Shown one piece after another: positions 6,127-12,062 of a stretch of 12,841 nucleotides of DNA. The translations under genes were made by a program, and so were the position numbers. Under the pieces are notes generated by a model that was given only the letters and a program-made list of their open reading frames with translations, was not told where the DNA came from and searched no databases. Location of the stretch: NCBI GenBank assembly GCA_035290345.1, contig DATDUP010000020.1, forward strand, positions 1 to 12,841, read 5' to 3'. This DNA is from DATDUP01 sp035290345. GTDB lineage: Bacteria > Patescibacteriota > Patescibacteriia > Magasanikbacterales > UBA922. Position 1 is the first letter of the stretch, and each line of letters opens with the position of its first letter.

Positions 6127-7044
6127 ATGTTTTTGAAAACTACTAAAACTGAAAAAGATCGACTTTCCCGCTACCGCGATCCTTTTGGGGAAATAAGTAC
6201 GGGAGAATTGCGCTGGGGTGAATGGTATTTGCGCCATAAATTATGGCTGCGCCAGGTATTGATAACCGTTCTGGTGGTTTGGTCAATTCTAACAGTTGGT
6301 TATGGTTTGTCTTATTTAGTTTATTATTTTTCTTATGGTTATTTTGTTGATCAGAAAAATACTCAGGATTTAATTTACGGTTTTACCAATTATCAGAATC
6401 TCCAACCCGCCTATTCCGCCCTACCACTCCAGTTTAAAGGGGTGGAGATATACAATAGTTTGGGTCAGACCTATGATTTCGTCGTGCCCACTTTTAATCC
6501 GAATAAACAATGGTTGGCCCGTGTCTCGTATCGCTTCAAGTATTTAGGTGGAGAGACGCCCCTGGCTCAAACGGTTTTCTTGCCCGGATCCCTGCGCCCC
6601 CTTGTGTTTTTTGGCCATGATCCAGAAAGTTACCCCACGGCTGCGCAATTGGTGATAGAAAAAGTCGAGTGGCGTCGGATAGATCCACACGTGATTTCAG
6701 ATCCAGCCACATTCATCGACGAGCGTTTGCGGTTTACTTTTGAGAACTTCAATTTTATTCGAGCCAATCGTTCCACCGGCGTGGTCAATCATCGGATAGA
6801 GTTTGACCTGTTCAATGATTCTGCGTATAGTTATAAGGAAGCACCGTTTTATATAGAATTGCTAGCTGGCGGTCAGACAGTGGGCATTGTTTACATAGTG
6901 GAGGATGCTTTCAAAGTCAAAGAAGTGCGGCACATTAGTTTTCAATCCCTAGTACCGCAATTGGACGTTGATGATATCCGGGTGTGGCCGGCACTCAATC
7001 CTTTTGACAGCCAGAATTATATTGAAGTTGGTAAGGCCTTATGA
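6127..7044 (+). CDS. Single-pass membrane protein of unknown function, coupled to rodA
   Basis: I do not recognise a named family for this 305-residue protein. A short cytoplasmic basic region (about 1-40) leads to one membrane segment (about 41-70, LRQVLITVLVVWSILTVGYG and on). About 235 residues should then lie outside the membrane, rich in beta-type alternation and aromatic residues, resembling one or two immunoglobulin-like domains (for example QWLARVSYRFKYLG and HRIEFDLFNDSAYSYKEAPF). There is no catalytic motif I can name. Its TGA stop overlaps the next gene's ATG (ATGA, 7041-7044), so translation is probably coupled to rodA. The topology and coupling suggest an accessory subunit of the cell-wall elongation machinery; that is inference. 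The start at ATG 6127 follows directly after a good -10. Confidence 0.85.
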   Translation: MFLKTTKTEKDRLSRYRDPFGEISTGELRWGEWYLRHKLWLRQVLITVLVVWSILTVGYGLSYLVYYFSYGYFVDQKNTQDLIYGFTNYQNLQPAYSALPLQFKGVEIYNSLGQTYDFVVPTFNPNKQWLARVSYRFKYLGGETPLAQTVFLPGSLRPLVFFGHDPESYPTAAQLVIEKVEWRRIDPHVISDPATFIDERLRFTFENFNFIRANRSTGVVNHRIEFDLFNDSAYSYKEAPFYIELLAGGQTVGIVYIVEDAFKVKEVRHISFQSLVPQLDVDDIRVWPALNPFDSQNYIEVGKAL

Positions 7045-8162
7045 GACTTTATTATCGTTGGTTAGAAAAGAGCCGCGGTTTTGACTGGTGGCTTTTTTTG
7101 TCCGGTCTGATTTTAGCTTTGACTGGATTAGTGGCGATTTACAGTATTGATTTGTCTCGGGGGGAAGAATTAAATTTTTTTTCGACACAGATTCTGGCTC
7201 TCGCCATTGGTTTGGTTGGGTTTTTTGTCATCAGCTTTTCGCATTTAGCTGTTTTTCGGTCCCTGGCTAAGCTGATTTATCTTTTTGCCCTGGTTCTTTT
7301 GGTTTTAGTCTTGTTTTTGGGGATCAATATTCGCGGTACCACTGGCTGGTTTCGATTGGCCGGCTTTTCTTTCCAACCTGCCGAATTAGCCAAAGCGGGC
7401 CTGGCAATTTTTCTCGCGTGGTGGACAACGAAACAAGCTCGGCGGTTTGATCGTTGGCAATACCTGTTGACCAGTGGTTTTTTTGCTTTTGTCCCTTGTT
7501 TATTGATTCTATTCCAGCCGGATTTGGGTTCCGCTCTTATTTTGGCGGGAGTATGGTTCGGGCATCTTTTGTTGGTGGGTACAAAAAAACGCTATTTGTT
7601 TTCTCTGGTCGGAATTTTTATTTTTGTCTCGCTATTCTCCTGGTTTTTTCTTTTTGCTGATTACCAAAAAGAACGCCTGATGACTTTTGTGGATCCGGGG
7701 CGGGATCCTTTGGGGGCCGGGTATAATGTGGCCCAGTCCATGATTGCTATCGGCTCTGGCCAGCTTTTGGGCCGAGGCCTGGGCTTTGGTTCTCAGAGTC
7801 AATTACATTTTTTACCAGAAGCGCAGACTGACTTTATTTTTTCGGTCATTGCTGAAGAATTGGGTTTTTTGGGTGCCTTTTTGATTTTGGGTTTGTATTT
7901 TCTCCTATTGGTTCGTCTTTGGTACATTGCCAGACAGATGAATGACGATTTTTCTGCTTATCTTGTCCTGAGTATTTTACTTTTGTTTTTTCTCCAATTG
8001 GTGGTGAACACGGGCGGAGCCCTGGGTTTGTTACCGGTGACTGGTGTAACCCTTCCTTTCGTCAGCTATGGTGGCTCGTCTTTGTTGATTAATTTTCTGT
8101 TGTTGGGCCTGGCGGAAAGTGCGGCTCGGTCCGCGGTTCGACTCCCCTCTACTACCTCTTGA
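7041..8162 (+). CDS. rodA: SEDS peptidoglycan polymerase, probably RodA
   Basis: This 373-residue polytopic membrane protein belongs to the FtsW/RodA/SpoVE (SEDS) family, which polymerises lipid II into glycan strands together with a class B penicillin-binding protein. Family motifs run in order: GWFRLAGFSFQPAELAK (102-118), QPDLGSA (159-165), DPLGAGYNVAQSMIAIGSG (222-240), SQLHFLPEAQTDFIF (253-267) with an Asp at 264 in the position I take as the key periplasmic acid, EELGFLG (272-278), and TGVTLPFVSYGGSS (334-347). About ten hydrophobic spans are visible. SQL.FLPE leans to RodA, whereas GVTLPF is also seen in FtsW, so the split from FtsW is less certain than the family. It overlaps the upstream membrane protein gene by four bases. 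No penicillin-binding protein gene is in the window. Confidence 0.93.
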   Translation: MRLYYRWLEKSRGFDWWLFLSGLILALTGLVAIYSIDLSRGEELNFFSTQILALAIGLVGFFVISFSHLAVFRSLAKLIYLFALVLLVLVLFLGINIRGTTGWFRLAGFSFQPAELAKAGLAIFLAWWTTKQARRFDRWQYLLTSGFFAFVPCLLILFQPDLGSALILAGVWFGHLLLVGTKKRYLFSLVGIFIFVSLFSWFFLFADYQKERLMTFVDPGRDPLGAGYNVAQSMIAIGSGQLLGRGLGFGSQSQLHFLPEAQTDFIFSVIAEELGFLGAFLILGLYFLLLVRLWYIARQMNDDFSAYLVLSILLLFFLQLVVNTGGALGLLPVTGVTLPFVSYGGSSLLINFLLLGLAESAARSAVRLPSTTS

Positions 8163-8187
8163 CTTTTGTCAGTCAGGGTGATAAATT
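8159..8187 (+). promoter_or_regulatory. Promoter of the zinc-ribbon protein-rplY unit
   Basis: TTGACT (8159-8164, overlapping the rodA stop codon) is followed after 17 bases by TAAATT (8182-8187), preceded by TGA as an extended -10. Transcription would start near 8194. This makes TTG 8166 and GTG 8178 unlikely as starts of the next gene and favours ATG 8208. Confidence 0.6.
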
Positions 8188-8207
8188 ATGGGCCACTGCT
8201 TGTCATT

Positions 8208-8543
8208 ATGAAAACTGACCCTTCTTGGGGCGAAAAATATAATTTGAAGATTTTGAGCCAGTGTCCGCTATGCCAAGGTAGTTATGAAGCGGGGAAGGAC
8301 AATGTTTTGGCTGAAAGGGCGGGAGTGCATCTTGTGCATGTCACCTGTCCGCATTGTCAGAATGCGATTTTGGCCATGGTATCGGTCAGTCGTTCCGGTT
8401 TGAGCTCGGTGGGCATGGTGACCGATCTCTCAGCGGCCGATGTCCGGCGCTTGCGAGCTCGGGCTACCTTGTCAGAAGAAGAAATGTTTTCATATTGCCA
8501 ATTGATTCATAACAATAAAATAGATTTTAATAAACAATTATGA
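8208..8543 (+). CDS. Small zinc-ribbon protein of unknown function
   Basis: The 111-residue protein has two CxxC pairs, CPLC (Cys19, Cys22) and CPHC (Cys47, Cys50), spaced as in a zinc ribbon. The second half has a conserved-looking stretch, SRSGLSSVGMVTDLSAADVR (about 61-80), then an acidic helix. No enzyme motif is visible and there is no membrane span. I believe related proteins are widespread in Patescibacteria as uncharacterised proteins, but I cannot check this here. ATG 8208 is preferred because the promoter lies within the upstream part of the frame; no Shine-Dalgarno sequence is seen. Its TGA overlaps the ATG of the bL25 gene (ATGA, 8540-8543), so the two are probably translated in a coupled way, suggesting a role near the ribosome or in RNA binding. 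Function is unknown. Confidence 0.85.
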   Translation: MKTDPSWGEKYNLKILSQCPLCQGSYEAGKDNVLAERAGVHLVHVTCPHCQNAILAMVSVSRSGLSSVGMVTDLSAADVRRLRARATLSEEEMFSYCQLIHNNKIDFNKQL

Positions 8544-9223
8544 CTTTTAATCTCATTACTGGGCGTCGGGAAAAGGGTACGGCCGAAGAAGTCCGGACCA
8601 TGGGGAAAATCCCAGGCGTGCTTTATGGTTCAGGCATTGAGACAGTTTCTTTAGCCGTTGACCGTCTGGCCTTTGAACGTTTGTACGGCCAGGCTGGAGA
8701 ATCTAACTTGATTGATTTGGTTTGGGAAGGAGAAAAAGGAGAACCAGTAAAGGTTTTGATTCAGGATTTACAATATGATCCGATCAAAAAAAACATTATC
8801 CATTTTGATTTACGACAAATCAAGATGGATGAAGAAATGACGGCCAACATTCCTCTGCGTTTTGTGGGAGAGCCACCGGCAGTCAAAGAGTTGGGCGGTA
8901 CTTTTGAAACTGGTTTGGATGAGGTTGAAGTCAAGTGTCTACCTCGCGATTTAGTGGGTGAAATCAGTGTGGATATTTCCAAATTGGCTACTTTTGCCGA
9001 CATGATCTATGTCAAAGATTTGCCAGTGCCAGCCGGCATCACTATCATGGCTAATCCTGATACTTTGATTGCTAAAGTTGCTGCCCCGCTTACCGAGGAA
9101 CAGCTCAAGGCTATGGAGGAAAGTACTCCGACCAGCGTGGAAGATGTGGAAGTGGAGAAAAAGGGCAAAGAAGAAGTTCCGGCCGAAGGCGAACAACCAG
9201 CCGCAGAAGCGAAGAAAGAATAA
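8540..9223 (+). CDS. rplY: Ribosomal protein bL25, long (Ctc/TL5) form
   Basis: This 227-residue protein is the two-domain form of bL25 that binds 5S rRNA in the large subunit. The N-terminal 5S-binding domain (about 1-90) shows GKIPGVLYGSG (22-32) and VLIQDLQYDPIKKNIIHFDL. The C-terminal beta domain follows (IPLRFVGEPPAVKELGG, then PRDLVGEISVDISKL, then the closing PVPAGITIMANPDTLIAKVA). An acidic, lysine- and alanine-rich tail of about 40 residues ends the protein, common in this family. The start overlaps the zinc-ribbon gene stop by four bases, and no Shine-Dalgarno sequence is seen, consistent with translational coupling. A strong terminator follows eight bases after the stop. Confidence 0.96.
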   Translation: MTFNLITGRREKGTAEEVRTMGKIPGVLYGSGIETVSLAVDRLAFERLYGQAGESNLIDLVWEGEKGEPVKVLIQDLQYDPIKKNIIHFDLRQIKMDEEMTANIPLRFVGEPPAVKELGGTFETGLDEVEVKCLPRDLVGEISVDISKLATFADMIYVKDLPVPAGITIMANPDTLIAKVAAPLTEEQLKAMEESTPTSVEDVEVEKKGKEEVPAEGEQPAAEAKKE

Positions 9224-9224
9224 C

Positions 9225-9262
9225 CAAAACAGACCACCGATCACGGTGGTCTTTGTTTTGTC
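9225..9262 (+). terminator. Intrinsic terminator after rplY
   Basis: AGACCACC (9231-9238) pairs with GGTGGTCT (9245-9252) around gatcac, followed by TTGTTTTG. CAAAAC (9225-9230) can extend the stem with GTTTTG after a two-base bulge. Confidence 0.9.
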
Positions 9263-9266
9263 TTTC

Positions 9267-9275
9267 TGGTAAAAT
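9267..9275 (+). promoter_or_regulatory. Extended -10 promoter giving a near-leaderless mRNA
   Basis: TGG plus TAAAAT (9267-9275) forms an extended -10; no good -35 is seen, because the upstream terminator occupies the place. Transcription would start near 9282, only about three bases before ATG 9285. The upstream in-frame ATG at 9276 abuts the -10 and would lie before the transcript start. Confidence 0.55.
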
Positions 9276-9284
9276 ATGATCATT

Positions 9285-10358
9285 ATGAAATCCAAAAAAA
9301 GTTTTACCCGGTTATTGAGAATCACGAATCAGCGTCTGTACATTTTAGCTGGTTTGGTTTTTTTAGCTGCCTTGTTTTTGTTGGTTTGGCTGGTCTGGCC
9401 TTGGTTGCGTCCGGCCACTTTTTTCTATGGCCAAGAGACTGGTGAATTGAAATTTTCTCCTACTTGCGAATGGTACCGCCAATTAGATGGGGTGTGTGTG
9501 GAGAGTGAAAAGGAAATTAACCCCCGGCTGATTGCAGTGATGATTGAAAATCATCCGGCAGCGCGACCACCTTCGGGCTTGGCTCAGGCGCGGGTCGTGT
9601 ATGAGGCACCAGTGGAAGCCAATTATACCCGATTTCTCGCCATCTATTTGGCCAATCAATTAGTACCAGAAGTGGGTCCGGTGCGCAGCGCTCGTCCGTA
9701 TTTTTTAGATTGGGTGGCTGAATATGGTTCACCCCTGTATCTCCATGTCGGTGGTTCAGCGGACGCCCTGGCTCGGATTGCTAAAGAGAAGGTGTTGGAT
9801 GTGAACGAATTTTTTTACGGTCAGTATTTTTGGCGGAGTAAAGACCGGTTGGCGCCACACAATGTGTATACGAATAGCGAAAATTGGTTGAAACTTTTGG
9901 AGAAAATAGAATATACCAGTGATCAATATCAGGGGTGGGCCTTTGCTACCACCACCGGCTACCAGCCACCGACAGTGAATGAAATAGTGGTGAGTTTTTT
10001 ACCCCCCACCTATGAAGCAACTTGGAAATACAATACTTCCACTTTGAAATATGACCGATACCAGGATGATCAATTACATCGTGATGCGGACAAACAAAAA
10101 ATTACTGCCGATACCGTAATTGTGCAGAAAGTGAAAAGTCAGGTGTTGGATAGCGTGGGTCGGTTGGGACTTGCTACTATCAGTGAAGGTGAAGCATTTG
10201 TCTTTAGGCAAGGCCAAATCACCATTGGCCAATGGCGAAAAGATTCTTTGACCAATCGGACGCGTTTCTTTGATACAAACAACAGTGAAATACTTCTTCA
10301 ACCAGGAAAAATTTGGTTGGAAATTCTTCCGCAAGACGGCCATCTGACCTATAACTAA
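9285..10358 (+). CDS. Membrane-anchored DUF3048 (YerB-like) protein
   Basis: From ATG 9285 the protein has 357 residues. A basic N-terminus leads into one membrane segment (about 18-42, ending VWLVWPWLRP), so the rest lies outside the membrane. The two-part DUF3048 family signature is clear: RLIAVMIENHPAARPPSGLA (81-100), QARVVYEAPVEANYTRFLAI (101-120), GPVRSARPYFLDW (131-143) and RLAPHNVYT (188-196). A C-terminal half follows (about 240-357). YerB-type members in Bacillus are lipoproteins; this one has a transmembrane anchor instead. Their biochemical function is not established as far as I know. Cys61 and Cys71 lie just after the membrane and could form a disulfide. The gene is monocistronic, with a terminator before it and a convergent gene after it. 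Confidence 0.92.
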   Translation: MKSKKSFTRLLRITNQRLYILAGLVFLAALFLLVWLVWPWLRPATFFYGQETGELKFSPTCEWYRQLDGVCVESEKEINPRLIAVMIENHPAARPPSGLAQARVVYEAPVEANYTRFLAIYLANQLVPEVGPVRSARPYFLDWVAEYGSPLYLHVGGSADALARIAKEKVLDVNEFFYGQYFWRSKDRLAPHNVYTNSENWLKLLEKIEYTSDQYQGWAFATTTGYQPPTVNEIVVSFLPPTYEATWKYNTSTLKYDRYQDDQLHRDADKQKITADTVIVQKVKSQVLDSVGRLGLATISEGEAFVFRQGQITIGQWRKDSLTNRTRFFDTNNSEILLQPGKIWLEILPQDGHLTYN

Positions 10359-10372
10359 CCCCTAGACGTGCA

Positions 10373-10399
10373 GAACCCACCAGTGTGATTGGTGGGTTC
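10373..10399. terminator. Convergent-gene hairpin without a U tract
   Basis: GAACCCACC (10373-10381) pairs perfectly with GGTGGGTTC (10391-10399) around a nine-base loop. It sits 14 bases after the DUF3048 stop and downstream of the minus-strand orphan gene. Neither side has a T run, so it may act as an mRNA 3'-end stabiliser or factor-assisted terminator; the hairpin is certain, the role is not. Confidence 0.6.
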
Positions 10400-10411
10400 C
10401 TAAGAGGTGTG

Positions 10412-10439
10412 ACCTGTTCGGGCCGAAGCCTGTCCAGGT
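10412..10439 (-). other. Two-tier hairpin with UUCG loop, 3' of the minus orphan gene
   Basis: On the minus strand ACCTG pairs with CAGGT, and inside it GGC pairs with GCC around a UUCG loop closed by C-G, the very stable tetraloop form. The two stems are separated by a symmetric internal loop of four bases on each side (GACA and CGAA). The tetraloop is correct only on the minus strand, which supports an RNA role in the transcript of the gene ending at 10489. Confidence 0.55.
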
Positions 10440-10488
10440 ACTTGTAGAAAAAAATAGGTGGGAAAGAACGCGGGGTGATGAGGCGAAA

Positions 10489-11061
10489 TTACTTCCTGGC
10501 GGCGTTGAGAGTGGCGAGCTGCCGGATGCCCTCCGCCGGGTCCAGCTTGCCCTCCTCGACCTGGGCGGCCAGCTTCTTCAGCCCGGCCGCTTCCTCGACC
10601 TGGCCAGCGTCCAGCAGCTCCTGGGCGGCCCAGAGAATCTGGACAGCCGCGGGCTGGCAAACGCCAGAGTAGGTCACGGCCCCTACGATGACGGTCGTCC
10701 CAATGGGGCTCATGAAGAGGACCCCGTTCATCATGCCTCCGTCGTTGGAGAGAGGGACAAACGCCCCCCTCCGGAGGGTGATGCCGAACTTCCCGGCGTC
10801 GGCTACCGCCTGGTGCACCATATTGTACTCGGTGTGCACCCAGGGAACTCCTTCGGGTGTGTAGATCACCCCCATCCCATTGTTGGTGTCGAAACACCCG
10901 GCCCAACGCCGGTACTCGCCGTTGTCCGGCGGGGGAGCGATGATGCTGTCCGAGCCAGCCCCAGAGTAGGTTTCGCTCCCTGAAATGTTCAGGAGCCCCT
11001 GAACATTGATGAATCCGAGCTTCTTGAGGATGGTCACGAGGGTTTCAACGATCGCGCTCAT
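10489..11061 (-). CDS. Orphan 190-residue protein of unknown function
   Basis: I do not recognise this protein. It starts with a hydrophobic helix (MSAIVETLVTILKKLGFINV), followed by a glycine/serine-rich segment (about 25-45), a central domain rich in glycine, valine and aromatics (MGVIYTPEGVPWVHTEYNMV, RRGAFVPLSNDGGMMNGVLF, SPIGTTVIVGAVTYSGVCQP), and a helical alanine/glutamate-rich tail (about 141-190, AAQELLDAGQVEEAAGLKKL). There is no clear signal peptide, membrane span or catalytic motif. ATG 11061 is fixed by AAGGAGGTG seven bases upstream, the best Shine-Dalgarno in the window. Codons are strongly GC-ended, unlike the flanking genes. It has its own near-consensus promoter and a structured leader. 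It may be acquired cargo or a highly expressed lineage-specific protein. Confidence 0.8.
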   Translation of the reverse strand: MSAIVETLVTILKKLGFINVQGLLNISGSETYSGAGSDSIIAPPPDNGEYRRWAGCFDTNNGMGVIYTPEGVPWVHTEYNMVHQAVADAGKFGITLRRGAFVPLSNDGGMMNGVLFMSPIGTTVIVGAVTYSGVCQPAAVQILWAAQELLDAGQVEEAAGLKKLAAQVEEGKLDPAEGIRQLATLNAARK

Positions 11062-11066
11062 TTCAG

Positions 11067-11117
11067 CACCTCCTTGTTAGGGTATCTGTGAGCGGTTCCG
11101 CAAAAGGCATTGTGCCT
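11067..11117 (-). promoter_or_regulatory. Two-hairpin leader with near-perfect Shine-Dalgarno
   Basis: Reading the minus strand, hairpin 1 is AGGCA-caa-TGCCT (11105-11117) and hairpin 2 is GCGG-aa-CCGC (11092-11101, possibly a three-pair stem with a GAAC loop). AAGGAGGTG (11067-11075) follows. The leader is about 65 bases, much longer than those of the housekeeping genes here. Pairing is by eye; a control function is inference. Confidence 0.5.
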
Positions 11118-11133
11118 AGTGTAGAACTGGGGA

Positions 11134-11162
11134 ATGATAGCATAAAAATACCCCTTTGTCAA
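11134..11162 (-). promoter_or_regulatory. Near-consensus promoter of the 190-residue orphan gene
   Basis: On the minus strand TTGACA (11157-11162), a 17-base spacer and TATCAT (11134-11139), with TGC just before the -10. Transcription is expected near 11127. The -35 box is embedded in the terminator hairpin of the upstream prmC gene. Confidence 0.88.
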
Positions 11163-11166
11163 GGGG
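11144..11166 (-). terminator. Terminator of prmC overlapping the next promoter
   Basis: On the minus strand CCCCTT (11161-11166) pairs with AAGGGG (11151-11156) around GACA, followed by TATTTTT (11144-11150). It lies 23 bases after the prmC stop. The hairpin contains the -35 box of the orphan gene. Confidence 0.65.
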
Positions 11167-11189
11167 TGGATGAGAGTTTTTGGCTAGTT

Positions 11190-12062
11190 TCAGCCAAGTT
11201 TTTCCATGACTAAGAAGCGAGTGCGGTTTGCCAGGTCAGGAATTGAGCGGATTTTTGTTTGGGGAATGGTTTTTTGGACGTATTGGGTAAGGGGTACGGC
11301 TTGTAGGGGATCAATTTCCCAGATCATCCACCAGGAGAGCTTGGAAGGTAAGGCTGTCATCTGTTCTATCAGTTTTTGATATACTTGCATCCCATCGTTG
11401 TCAGCCAGGAGAGCGATTTTTGGCTCGCGGTGGATGGAAGGCTCGTTTTGAAATTGTTCTCGGGTGAGATAGGGGAGGTTGGCAGTAATAAGTAACTGGT
11501 CAAATTTGGTGAATAGTCTTTGGGGCAGAGAGGAAAGCAGGTCGCTAGTTTTGAAGATAATTTTTGTCTGATGTTTTTTAGCATTTTTTTTCGCGAGCCG
11601 CAAAGCTGAAGGGGAAATATCCGTGCCCCAGGCCGTAAGGTTTTTTGTCCCAATATTTTTTAAAATACTGATCAAGATGTTGCCGGAACCAGTACCAATA
11701 TCAATGAGCAAAATGTTTTGATCTGGTTTTTTTTGGATTTCCTTAATTGTCTCTTCGACCAAGATTTCAGTTTCTGGCCTGGGGACCAGAACATGTTTAT
11801 TGATTAAGAAGTCTAGGCCGAAAAGTTCTTTGTGGCCAGTAAGGTAGGCCAAAGGAATGTTTTGGCTTCTTTGATTAACTAAGTTTTGAAAGCGTTTGGC
11901 ACGGAAAAAAGAAATTTTTTCTTCGGGGTTGGCTAACAAGTGTTCCCGACTGGTCTTGTTGATATAGCCTAACAGAAGTTCCGCGTCTAACATCGGTATT
12001 TTTTTTCTGGCTAACCGGAGGAGGTCGCAGCTACTTGTCGGCCCGCACAAATTCAAACACAT
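11190..12062 (-). CDS. prmC: Peptide chain release factor glutamine methyltransferase PrmC
   Basis: PrmC methylates the glutamine of the GGQ motif in release factors RF1 and RF2, using S-adenosylmethionine. From ATG 12062 it has 290 residues. The N-terminal helical domain shows MLDAELLLGY (24-33) and IPLAYLTGHKELFG (69-82). The methyltransferase domain has VPRPETE (93-99), the cofactor loop DIGTGSGNI (121-129), and NEPSIHREPKIALLA (206-220). The substrate motif reads ANLPYL (194-199) where the family usually has NPPY, a Pro-to-Leu change. The start is uncertain: the frame opens at 12074, ATG 12062 overlaps the upstream gene by 32 bases, and a TTG at 12050 is possible. It lies downstream of and overlaps the membrane glycosyltransferase-like gene, so they are probably co-transcribed. 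RF1 (prfA), a frequent neighbour, is not present. Confidence 0.93.
   Translation of the reverse strand: MCLNLCGPTSSCDLLRLARKKIPMLDAELLLGYINKTSREHLLANPEEKISFFRAKRFQNLVNQRSQNIPLAYLTGHKELFGLDFLINKHVLVPRPETEILVEETIKEIQKKPDQNILLIDIGTGSGNILISILKNIGTKNLTAWGTDISPSALRLAKKNAKKHQTKIIFKTSDLLSSLPQRLFTKFDQLLITANLPYLTREQFQNEPSIHREPKIALLADNDGMQVYQKLIEQMTALPSKLSWWMIWEIDPLQAVPLTQYVQKTIPQTKIRSIPDLANRTRFLVMEKLG

Noticed and set aside
7041..8545. Alternative genetic code with TGA as a sense codon (as in some Patescibacteria)
   Set aside because: TGA ends the 6127 gene, rodA and the zinc-ribbon gene exactly at family-expected C-termini and at ATGA overlaps, so TGA is a stop here.
9007..9325. Minus-strand frames of 76 and 124 codons overlapping the rplY end
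   Set aside because: They are antisense shadows of the bL25 acidic tail and terminator, with no start signals or recognisable product.
10400..10906. A 168-codon minus-strand frame rich in Arg and Gly inside the orphan gene region
   Set aside because: It is an off-frame shadow of the GC-rich 190-residue gene, has no ribosome binding site, and its product is low-complexity.
11170..11200. Hairpin TTGGCT/AGCCAA at the end of prmC as its terminator
   Set aside because: On the minus strand it is followed by AAACTC, not a T run; the T run is on the plus strand, where no gene would use it. The CCCCTT/AAGGGG hairpin fits better.
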